Source: Kalaharituber pfeilii
Lineage: Eukaryota > Ascomycota > Pezizomycetes > Pezizales > Pezizaceae
NCBI GenBank assembly: GCA_015179045.1
Contig: WHUZ01000009.1
Coordinates: 620,001 to 684,000, forward strand
Direction of reading: 5' to 3'
DNA length: 64,000 bases
Shown: one piece after another, positions 55,111 through 64,000 of the stretch
Layout: the number at the start of each line of letters is the position of its first letter
Numbering within the stretch: position 1 is the first letter of the stretch
Notes under the pieces: model-generated
What the model was told of the DNA's origin: nothing
Database searches by the model: none
The model's input: only the letters and a program-made list of their open reading frames with translations
Position numbers and translations under genes: made by a program

Positions 55111-58100
55111 ATGTTTCAGGGACTTAAGACTAAGAGGGTAGAGAAGGGAAAGGGCGAAGGAATCGGGATATTTGGACCGTGCCTGCCAGGAGAGTGGGGC
55201 AAGAAGAGTACGGTGTTCTACGGGGAACGTCAATATACCTTGGAAGAGGTGACAGAGTGGGAGGCGGAGGATTTTTTCAGCAAGAAAGGGGAGGCAGGGG
55301 AACCTGGAGAAGGGAAGACGATTGGGGAGTTACTGGTGGAGGCTACACAGAGAACGAATGTATGGGAAAGGGCGAAAGTGGAGGAAGGGGAAGTGCTTTC
55401 ATTAATGGACCTGAAAGTAGAAACGGAGAAAAAGATGATTGAGAGGGGGGAAGAGACGATTGAGTTCAAGAGCCAAGACTTAAGAGACCCATCGAAGAGG
55501 AGGATGATTAGGAAAATCTTGACAGAGTGCTTGATGGGCAAGGAGGTATCGGATGAGGAACTGGATAGGGATTTGAGGGAAGCGGGGATGGTAATGTACC
55601 AGGAGTGGGAGGAGCAGGGGGAGGATTTGATGGGAACTATCACGGTGAGGAATGTTAAAACGGGGGGGACAGCACAGAGAGTGCTAAGGACCCCGAGGGT
55701 AACAGGGGGAAGGGTCAGGGGGGTACAGCAAGAGCAAGAGTCACCATCGAAGAGAGGGAACCGGAGCCGATGGGCTCCGCCCATTCTGGAAGCGATGGAG
55801 GAGGCGATGGAGGAGGATGAGGAAGTTGGAGGGATAAGCCCATTCTGGGACCCAGCACCATCCAAAACCAACCTTTTCGGAACACCGGCCCCAGGGACAA
55901 GAGATTTCCTGAGTCTTGAAGAAATCCCAAACTCCCAACCGGAAGGAGTCACGCAGGAGAGGGAACAAACAAAGAGCAGGGTTACACCGGCGGTACCGGT
56001 AGTCGACCTGGTCACACCGGAAGTGGCACCGGCAGTGCCAATAATTCCGGTCGTGGACTTGACGGAGGTCACACAGACCCAGGAGGAGGAAGTAGATGAT
56101 ACGCAGGCGGGGGAAACGGAGATGAGGGAAGAGGAGGAAGAGATGCAAGAAGGGGAGGAGGGAGAGGAGGATGAGGAGATGGGAGAAGGAGGGGAGATGA
56201 GTGTAGAAGAAGGATTAGTAGACGCGGCAATCATTTTCCTGAGAAGAGCACAGATGTGGGAGGTTGCCGAGAAGGAAAAGGGGAAGAGAGCGAGGGGAAA
56301 AAACCACGAAGAAGGTCCGAAAGGCAGAGGAGGGGGTGGCGAAATTGATGGACGGATGCCTTGGGTACACATGGCAGGAGTTCATAAAGGAGGCGGGGGA
56401 ACAGGATAGAAAGGGTAGGGGACTGTGGGTGGCAGAGGAACAGCTGACAGAGAATAAGGCGAAGGGGATGAGGATGTGGGCAGAGGACGTTCAGAAGAAT
56501 GTCAACTCCGGAGAAGAAAAGGGGATGGCGGAAAGAGTAAAGAGGCTGGAGGACATGGTCGTGAGCATACATGCGCACATGGGATTGGCGACGACCGAGG
56601 AGAAAGACAGGGCGGAGAAGAAGAGACGGCAGGTAGAAAAGGAAAATAGGGAAAAGGAAATGGAAAGAGAAAGGCAGGCGGAGGCGAGAAGGATCGCAAA
56701 AAAGGCAGAGGAGCAGAAGAGGGCGGAGGAGGAGGAAAAGCGCAAACAGGAGGCAGCGATCGAGGCACACAACACCCTCGACGCACAACAAAGGCTGAGG
56801 AAGAGAGAGCTGCTGTTGGCAAAAGAGCGCGCGAGCAAATTGGAAAGGGAGGCGCTGGAATCCAGCAAGGCGGAGGACGAGAAGAAGGCAAGGGAAGCCA
56901 AAGAGGAAGCGGAGAGGATCGAGCGGGAGAATAGGGGATTCCTCACGGCAGAAGTCAAGCAGGAGGGGGAGGGTTGGCAAATCGTGGGGGAAAGAAGATG
57001 AGGAAGATACAAGTAACCTCCCAGCATAAGGAGAGGGTGGTGGCAAAAGGGGAGGCGTGGGAGAAAGAGAAAGAAAAGGGGATAAAGGTGTTCGAGCAGG
57101 CGAGGCGGGATTGGGAGGCTACGGAGAAAAAAACCCATGTTCCGAGTCAGGAAGCTGGACATACACGGGGAGGTATGCGTCTTCGAGAGGGTGTGGGAAG
57201 TCGAGGAGATACCTGCGGGGATGAAAGATGAGGAGGTGTTGAAGAAGTGTGACGACCTCATCAGGGCAATGTACAAGGATACAGTGAGGGTGTGGGTGGA
57301 AAACAAAAAGGCAGTAAGGCTGGTGATAAAAGGGGTACCGGTGCAGAAGGGAGCAGTTACGGACAAAGAGGTCGCGGAGTTGGTGAAGAAGGAAAAACCC
57401 GGAGCTAAAAGCAGGGAACCGGGGCCCGCATAGGTTTGCTTGGGCACCGAACCCACAGACGGCGAGGTCGAGTTCGGTGACGTTCGAGGTAGCGAATGCG
57501 GAGGAGGCGGAGAGGTTGTGTAAAGAGAGGGTGATGATCCTGGGGAAACCGAGGTGGGTACAACTTTGGAACCCAAAGGGGAAACAGCAGCAGGGAGAAG
57601 ACCGGAGATTAGACAAAATTGGAGAAGAGAGGAGGGGATGCCAGAAGGGGTGATAAGGATGCCACCACCAGCGAACGCTCCTAGGGGACCGAAAAGGGAA
57701 GGGGGGTGTATGCACAGGGAGGAGGCAAGGGGGGAGCGGCGCGAACACGAGACATGCAAGTCCAGCAGACGACGGGGGGATTACATGCCTGGTGTGCAAG
57801 AAGAAGGGGCACGTCGCGAAAGAATGCAATGACGAGGGGGCGAAGGAGGCATTCAGGGCGATTACGGAAAAAAGGAAAGGAACGGGAGCTGGGGGAGGGG
57901 AGGGCTCAAAAAGGAAGAAGGCGGGGGAGGAGGGAGAGGGGGGAATAGTTTTCAATGCCGGAAGTCAGAAGGAAGCTGAGGAGATTAGCGAGATTCTGAG
58001 GGAGGCGAAAACGAAAGCAAAAAGAAAGGAGAAGGAAGGAAGTTGGGACGATGAGGCAGAAGGCATGCAAGGGGTGAAGAAGGATGTGGAGGGCATTGAG

Positions 58101-58160
58101 GATTCCGCCTGGGCACCCACCCTGGATGAGAGGACCGAAGCCCCGAAGTCCACATGGTGA
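55111..58160 (+). pseudogene. LINE ORF1 (gag-like), frame broken
   Basis: The frame opens at ATG 55111 (MFQGLKTKRVEKGKGEGIGI) and is acidic and low in complexity. It passes into a second frame near 56300 (A-run), with a Lys/Glu/Arg coiled-coil region, a third near 56985 (G-run), back to the second near 57130 (A-run; MFRVRKLDIHGEVCVFERV) and again near 57425. There VTFEVANAEEAERLCKERV and MILGKPRWVQLW look like the RNA-binding, RRM-like domain of Tad-type ORF1. The last frame contains the zinc knuckle CLVCKKKGHVAKEC (57786-57827) and ends TGA 58158-58160. ORF1 proteins bind the LINE RNA. All breaks are at homopolymers, so they may be decay or sequence errors. Confidence 0.7.
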
Positions 58161-61100
58161 AGTGGAAGATAGGATGTCAGAACGTGCAGGGCGGGGTGGC
58201 CAACACGCACGTGGCGTTGGAGTGGGCGAGTAGAGAGGGGTTGCATATGTTTTTTGTATTAGAAGCATGGGTAGAGAAGAAGGGAGGGAGCTGGGTAACG
58301 ACGACCCACCCATCTTTCGACATAAAGTCGGAGGTGAGAGAGGGAACGAGGGTAGTGTTACACGTGAGCAAGGGGAGGATAGGGAAGGTGAGGGTGAGAG
58401 AAGAAGAAAAGAATTGGGTTTGGGCGGAGGTGGAGGGGACGAGAGTAGGGGGAGTGTACGTCCAGCCCAATTGGAAGAAAGAGGACATGGAGAACGTGCT
58501 AGGAAAGATAGAGAAGGAGTGGGACGGGAGGAAAGGGGTCATTCTGGGGGATTGGAACGCCCACCATCAAGCGTGGGGTGGGGCGGGAGTGCAAAATAAT
58601 GGGAGGGGGACGGTGATAAAGGAGTTCTTCGAAGGGGACGGATGGGAGCTGGTCAACACGGAAGGAGAAATGACGTGGAGGAGACAGAGGAGGGGGGTGA
58701 TACAGGAGTCGGTCATTGATTTGTGTTGGCAGAAGGGGATGGGAGAAGAGGTGAAGGAGGGGATGCAACAGGTCTTTTTGAGTTCAGACCACGCAGCTAT
58801 AGGCACGGAGTGGGAGAACACAGAGAGGGGAGGAGGAGAGAAAAGAAGGAGGGTGAATTTTGAAGAGGTGGAGGATTTGGTGGAAGACATGAAGGAGTGG
58901 GACGGGGAAAAGAAAGGGGAGTGGGTGGAGGGACTGCGGGGGGAAACCCCGTACGAGAAACTTTTGGACCTCAAGGAAAGGCACAGTCGGGGAGTGAGGG
59001 TATGCAGGAGGAGTAAGAAATGGTGGTCAAAGAAGCTAACGAGCCTTCGAAAGGAGGTGACGGCAGCGGGGAGAGGAGGGGTGGGTCAAGGAGCAAAGGG
59101 GATGGACCCAGAGAGGTATGAGAAATGGAAGCAGGCGAAGAGGACCCTCAAGGCGAACATAAAAAAGGAGAAGGAGGAGTGCTGGAGGGCCTTCGCGGAG
59201 GAGATGGGGGAGAAGGATCCGTGGGTGGTTGCTAGGGTAGCTAAAGACCCGTGGAGGTTGAAAGCGACTATGGGGAAGTTGAAGGGAGAGGAGGGGGAAG
59301 AGCTGAGGACGGACCAAGACAAGTGCGAAGCACTTGTCCTGAGGAATTTCCAGTGGGAAGAGAGACAGGGTAGGGAGGACGAAGGGGAGGAGAGTGGGGA
59401 GGGACCGGGATATGGGGTAGAGAAGATCGTGGGAATGCTGGAGGACGCCCTAAGGGGGACGAGCAATGTGTCGGCACCGGGACCCGATGGAGTATCATAC
59501 AAGTTCTTGAAGCTGGTGATGAAGACCCCGTTAGGAAAGGGGCTAATGACACAGATGGCGGAGGAGATGGCGGCGGGGAGGACACCAAGAGAGTGGCAGT
59601 TAAGCAAAGTGGTCATGATTCCGAAGCCGGGGAAGGACAAGTCCCAGGTGAGGAGTTGGAGACCAATAAATTTGATTAACTGCGTGGCGAAGTTGGGAGA
59701 AAAAGTGGTGGCAAACGAGCTGCAGAGGGCGGACCGACTTTTCCATCGACACCAGTTCGGAGGCAGGAAAGGGAGGAACGCCGCAGAAGCAATGATGAGG
59801 GCCGTCACCAAAACGCAGAGGTGTCTGGCAAGAAAAGGGGGGTCAGTATGGAGTCTCGATGATGTGAGAGGGGGTTTCAATAACGTGAAAGGGGAGGAGG
59901 TTTTGGGCAGGATAAAAAGAGACGAGAGAGCGGGTAGGTGGGAGGGGTGGCTGAAAGGGTTCTTTAGGGAGAGAAGGTTTACGGTGGAGTGGGATGGGGT
60001 AGTCAGAGGGGAAGGAAGAGCAAACGTGGGGGTACCGCAGGGATCGCCGCTGTCACCAGTCATTTTCTTGATATGGTTGGCACCGATGCTGGAGGATTTG
60101 GAGGAGACACTGAGGAGGGAGTGCCCGGAGGTGGAGTGCGAGGTTCCGTCGTACGTTGACGACATCAATGTGACGGCGTGGGACTGGGAGGGGGAGGTGG
60201 ACCAAGAGAGATTGAGGGCGAAGCTGGGAAGGATAACGAAGGAGATAGCAGAGAAATGGGGGGTGCCGTTAGAGAAAACAAAGCACGAAGACATTGTCTT
60301 CGGCAAGGGGAAGAGAAAGAGGAAGGAGGTGGAGAGAGTGAAGTGGCTGGGAGTAATCTTTGATTCGACTCTAGACTTCGACTTCCATTGGAAGGCGAGG
60401 ATAGAGAAGGCGAGAAAGCTCACGGGAGCCATGATGGGGGTGGGCGCGGGGCAGTGGGGAATGAGCCCACGGAGCTGGCGACAGTTGTACACGGGGATGA
60501 TCAGAGCGGTGATGATGTGGGGTTCGGAGATAGGATGGAGGGGGCAGAAAGAGTGGAGGAGGGAAATGGAAAAGATTCAGTACCAGGTATTGAAAAAGGC
60601 CACGGGAGCAGTCCACGGAGCAGCGATGCAGAAAGTCAACTGGATCGCCGGAGTGGAGAGTGCGGAGACAGCATTAGACGCTGCACAGGCGCGGTTTGTA
60701 GCGAGGAGTATGGGGGACCCGGAGGGCTGTGGAGACATCTGGACCGCGGACTTCAGGGGGGAGGGGGACGTGGAGGAGCGGGGTCGGGACTGGAAGGATT
60801 GGAGCGCGGGGTGGGTGACGCAGAAGAAGGATGGTTTCGAGTCGGTAGCGGGGAGGGTACAGAGCACAGTGAGCTTCGTAATGCCGGAGGGGGTAGACGA
60901 AGTGTCATGGGGAGGGAGATGTGCGAAAGTGGAGATAGAAGAGGCCAATAGCGAAGGTCGCAAAGGGGGGGGGCGGAGGAGTGGGAGTCAGCGATCTTCT
61001 GGGCAACACAGGGGGCAGGGGCCGTCTATACGGACGGCAGCATGAATGAGAAGGGGAGAGTAGGAGGGGGTTTTTGGAAGTGGGACGGCGGGGGAGGAGA

Positions 61101-61749
61101 AGAGATGGGGACGGGGGCGACGGTGTGGGACGGGGAGGTGAAGGGGATGAGAAGGGGGTTGGAAAGAGCAGTACCGGCACCGGCGAACGTAGTCGTCCTA
61201 ACTGACTCACAGGCAGCAATCGCGGCAGTGAAGAAGGCGGGGAGACTAGGGAAAGCACGAACCGGAGACCTAAGGAGGGTGGTAGATGAAATCGCAGAAA
61301 GAAGGAGAAGGGGGGGGGACGTCAAGCTGATGTGGGTCAAGGCACACATTGGTGTCGCCGGCAACGAGGCGGCGGACGTCGAAGCAAAGAAGGCGGCGGA
61401 CAGGATAGGGAGGTCGGTGGTGACAGAAGGAGGGCTGCGGCAGAAATGGAAGCGACTGCGCGTGGCGGAAAGAAAAGAAAGGGGGTACGGGGGAGGCGCA
61501 GTGATGGAGTGGAGAAGGGGGGCTGCAACGGCGTTCACGAGGTTGAGAACTGGAAAGGGGATGGGGAAGGAGTGGGAAATAAGGATCGGGAAAGTGATGG
61601 AGGGGAGTGTATGTGGATGCGGGAAAAGGCAAACGGCGGACCACCTGGCGTTCGGGTGTGAGGAGGTGGAGTACCTGGAAGGATGGGGAAGGTGGAGGAT
61701 ATTGACGACAAGAAATGGATGGTGGAACAGGAGAATGGGGAGATGGTGA
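58154..61749 (+). pseudogene. LINE ORF2: endonuclease, reverse transcriptase, RNase H
   Basis: 963 codons are open from ATG 58154, which overlaps the ORF1 stop (ATGGTGA). The APE-type endonuclease shows GCQNVQGG, VLEAW, ILGDWNAHHQAWGG, SVIDL and SSDHAAI. Reverse transcriptase has PDGVSYKFLK, WRPINLINCVAKLGEKVVA, SLDDVRGGFNNV (motif A), VPQGSPLSPVIFLIW and the catalytic YVDD (in PSYVDDINVTAW). At a run of nine G (60965-60973) the frame shifts; the next frame gives FWATQGAGAVYTDGSMNEKG, LTDSQAAIAAV and HIGVAGNEAAD (RNase H), then CGCGKRQTADHLAFGC. A further shift near 61690 separates the last residues (ALGEFFWFAEGV) from the stop. Apart from these breaks the catalytic residues are present. Confidence 0.88.
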
Positions 61750-62026
61750 ATGCGCTGGGAGAGTTTTTTTGGTTCGCTGAAGGTGTAGGGGGAGGGGGCG
61801 AATTTCCGTTTGTTAGTAGGTGGCGGGGGAAGAAAGACGTAGCTATTTTTAAGTGCCTCGGGGAAGTGGGGCGGGGAGGGGTTGATGTTTTCGTTTGTAG
61901 AGATGGCGGTGGAAGATTTAGGTAGATAAGCCTGCCTCCGGGCTTTGAGGGTCTAGACCCAGGGCCCTGCCATGGCGAACAGCTACAAGCGGGGTCACGT
62001 GAAAAAAAAAAAAAAAAAAAAAAAAA

Positions 62027-63065
62027 TACCCCTTGATGACTAGCCGAGCTTTATAGCGAGTGGTGCCATCAGCATTCAATTTGATTTTTAAAGACCCGCT
62101 TGCATCCAATCATACCTTCCCTTGCTGGTGGTGCAACAAGCTCCCAAGTCCCGTTGGAAATCAGAGAGTCATACTTCTATTGCTTGCTGCCATTCTCAGC
62201 ACTCGCAAATTATAGCTTCTTTGTAGGCTCATTAGTGCTATCAGGGAGAGCAAGAGTCTGGTCATGTTTTCGGTAAGCTTCTGCCAGGCAATTCAATATG
62301 TGTAGCCTTGCTAGCTCAAAGTCTACCGGGGGTGGATGCCTCTAGTGCTATACAGTACCTGGATATCTCTCTCGCAATGCATCTTGCAGCATTAGATGTG
62401 GGCTTATTACCTTATCTGCATTTGTATTTTCATCATCATTGAGGGTAATAATACGAGGACTCGGCTCATCTGAAGTCAGACCTGGTACTGATTTATCTAG
62501 ACTCACAGTTTCAGCTATCTGCACTTCAATCAATTGATTGCAGTTCTTACTATGCGCTTCTACTTCACCGTGTCTTTCAACAATGGAACTCTCTTTGTCA
62601 TGTCTTTCAATGACAGTATTCTCTTCATCATGTTCTTTAATGATGGTATTAGTTTCGTTGATGGTATTATGCATTTCTGTGTCTGATTTAATCTTATGCC
62701 GTGCCTTTCAATGGCATCACCGTGTCTTTCAATGGCTTTTTTCAAATCCCAATCAGTGAATGCAGACTTGCTTCATCAAATATCACTCGCTTCAAACACC
62801 TGGTAGCTTTAGGGTTTCCAAATGCGCCATATCTTCATGGTAACCTAAGAACATACATCTTAGAGACTTCACTTGGAGCTTTATTCTTCTTTGGCACGAG
62901 CACAAGGGCATTGTAGCTAAAAATTCTTGTGATGTAGCTCCAGTACCTTTCTACTAGTATACTATACTTGATATGGTGTTAGCTTTCTATCATCTTTGTC
63001 TGTAACTGCTCGTGAGGGTGCACGGTTTAGTAGGTAGACAGCTGTATTAGTTGCCTTATCCTAGA
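62027..63065 (-). pseudogene. Copia pol relic flanking the LINE
   Basis: On the minus strand: VFEASDIIFDE-like integrase end (about 62760-62800), an acidic linker (ERHDKESSIVERHGE), then SNGTWELVAPPAREG and LNADGTTRYKARLVIKGY, the beginning of Copia reverse transcriptase, which stops exactly at the LINE poly(A). Many stops. It is a different, more diverged element than the Copia at 49978-54444. The rest of its reverse transcriptase is not found on the left side of the LINE. Confidence 0.75.
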
Positions 63066-63072
63066 ATTCCTA

Positions 63073-63137
63073 CCCTGCTATGGCGAACAGCTGCAAGCGG
63101 GGTTATGTGAAATAAAAAAAAAAAAAAAAAAAAAAAA
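63073..63137 (+). mobile_element. Family B micro-retroinsertion (B5)
   Basis: 65 bp: CCCTGCTATGGCGAACAGCT, then GCAAGCGGGGTTATGTGA and an A-rich tail. It starts at the same place as B2 and B3. No target duplication was identified. Confidence 0.75.
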
Positions 63138-63170
63138 TAGCAAGACGACGCAGAGTAGAATAGTTAGTAC

Positions 63171-63234
63171 CTCGCCATAGCCCTCAGGGCGGCAAGCGAG
63201 TACAGTAATGAAATAAAAAAAATAAAAAAAAAAA
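63171..63234 (+). mobile_element. Family A micro-retroinsertion (A12)
   Basis: CTCGCCATAGCCCTCAGGGC, then GGCAAGCGAGTACAGTAATGA and an A-rich tail. AGTAC on both sides may be a 5-bp target duplication, which is weak. It is 33 bp from the family B insertion B5. Confidence 0.75.
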
Positions 63235-63677
63235 GTACACCATATCACAATTGCATCCTGACTGTATAGCTGTGGAATTGTATCCCGATAGTATAGTAAT
63301 ACAATGGGGTCCGGATAGTATTGTAGTGTAGCTACATCCTCTGACAGTACAGTAAGACAATGGTGTTCTGACGGTACAGTAATACAATTGCATCCTGAGG
63401 GTACAGCATTGCAAATGTATCCCAATTACGTCCTGACAAATGGGAGTCTGGATATGTGTCTGGAAGTAGACAGCAGAGGTCTGCATCCAGATACTCTATT
63501 TTAGCTCTAGCTTCCGGGTGTCAAGAGCAGTGATATGGTACCTAGGTGTAGCAGTCAGATAGCTGGGCACCCCGGGTGGCAAGTCTGCGTCAGACCCGCT
63601 AGTGTCGCCTGACGCACAGGACGCAAAAAATTTTCTTTCCTGATGCAGGCTCGTTCTCATAGTCCAGCCAATTCTTA

Positions 63678-63962
63678 ACGTACCTCGGAGCACTCAGCAT
63701 CGTAAATAACGTAGAGCTCATCGCCATAAAAGAGGCCCTCAGGAGCCAGGCCACCGAGATACTGATCATCACGGACTCCAAGACCACTATATCGAGGTTA
63801 CAGCGAATCGCAGAAGGGGACCCAACCTACAAAGGGGCCTCACAGTGAGTAAGAGAAGCATGGGACCGGAGAGCGAAAAAAGGTGACCTCGACATGGCAG
63901 TTTTATGGGTCAAAGGCTACAAAGGAATACCCAGAAATACCGAGGCAGACCTGGCAGCCAAG

Positions 63963-63965
<3 letters not shown>
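63678..63965 (+). pseudogene. LINE RNase H fragment, second type
   Basis: Plus-strand reading with one TGA: NNVELIAIKEALRSQATEIL, IITDSKTTISRLQRIAEGD, then WVKGYKGIPRNTEADLAAK. Glu, Asp and the last Asp-containing motif of RNase H are visible. The sequence differs strongly from the Tad-like LINE above, so it is another LINE lineage. A T-run starts at about 63966, immediately after LAAK, and the window ends there; another insertion may interrupt it. Confidence 0.7.
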
Positions 63966-63997
<32 letters not shown>

Positions 63998-64000
63998 GCA

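Larger units (their letters stand above)
55000..62026 (+). mobile_element. Tad-clade LINE, nearly full length (parent of family B)
   Basis: About 7 kb with ORF1 (zinc knuckle), ORF2 (APE endonuclease, reverse transcriptase, RNase H, C-terminal zinc finger), a 3' UTR ending GCCCTGCCATGGCGAACAGC...GGGGTCACGTGA and about 25 A. The coding strand is very purine-rich, unlike the surrounding DNA. The left limit is approximate. It ends inside a Copia relic at 62027. Confidence 0.85.

Noticed and set aside
55230..57955. Several long minus-strand ORFs rich in Ser, Pro and Leu
   Set aside because: Shadows of the purine-rich LINE ORF1; few stops arise on the pyrimidine-rich complement.
59086..60492. 468-codon minus-strand ORF
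   Set aside because: Shadow of the LINE reverse transcriptase, whose catalytic motifs are on the plus strand.
60965..61045. Programmed frameshift between reverse transcriptase and RNase H
   Set aside because: The shift is at a run of nine G with no slippery heptamer context recognised, and other homopolymers in the same element also break frames; decay or error is simpler.

Overview
The window looks like a transposon-rich chromosome segment of a filamentous ascomycete (Pezizomycotina). The evidence is: short spliceosomal introns with GTAAGT/GTNNGT donors and CTAAC/CTAAT/CTGAC branch sites; a Helo-like N-terminal domain joined to ankyrin repeats; a DUF7514-type gene; a family 3 carbohydrate esterase with a fungal CBM1 cellulose-binding tail; an intron-containing tRNA-Pro; and a Tad-clade LINE. 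I cannot name the species.

Host genes are few and spread out: a four-pass membrane protein (309-1538, minus), a Helo-like/ankyrin NLR-type relic (11359-13417, minus), a broken CE3-CBM1 esterase (20360-21442, plus), an ankyrin relic (about 26560-26990, minus), tRNA-Pro(AGG) (27309-27402, minus), a 2-oxoglutarate/Fe(II) oxygenase with one frameshift (28493-29776, minus), a signal-peptide single-pass membrane protein (36678-37914, plus) and a three-exon DUF7514-like gene (39327-40684, plus). Most of the rest is mobile DNA or has no recognisable content.

Mobile DNA includes a decayed Tc1/mariner element with long inverted repeats (13911-15257); a PIF/Harbinger element with both its genes open (41802-44598); a Copia element with a 3' LTR but no visible 5' LTR (49436-about 54590); a second Copia relic (62027-63065); a nearly full Tad-like LINE (about 55000-62026); a 5'-truncated LINE copy with a 13-bp target duplication (6848-7682); another LINE RNase H fragment (63678-63965); and a set of TA-flanked MITEs, several nested.

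The most unusual signal is a population of extremely short retro-insertions. Two families recur on both strands: family A (core CTCGCCATAGCCC...GGGCGGCATGCGAG, then TAATGATA and poly(A)) and family B (core GCCCTGCCATGGCG...GCGGGGTCACGTGA, then poly(A)). Family B is the 3' terminus of the Tad-like LINE at 55000-62026. Many copies are only 36-73 bp including the A-tail, and several have clear target-site duplications of 7-16 bp. Their 5' ends coincide with the base, loop or 3' arm of a predicted 3'-terminal hairpin. They look like 'hairpin plus poly(A)' micro-retroposons, probably mobilised by LINE machinery.

Many reading-frame breaks (LINE ORF1/ORF2, the oxygenase, the esterase) fall in or beside homopolymer runs, so real decay and assembly indels cannot be told apart from the sequence alone.
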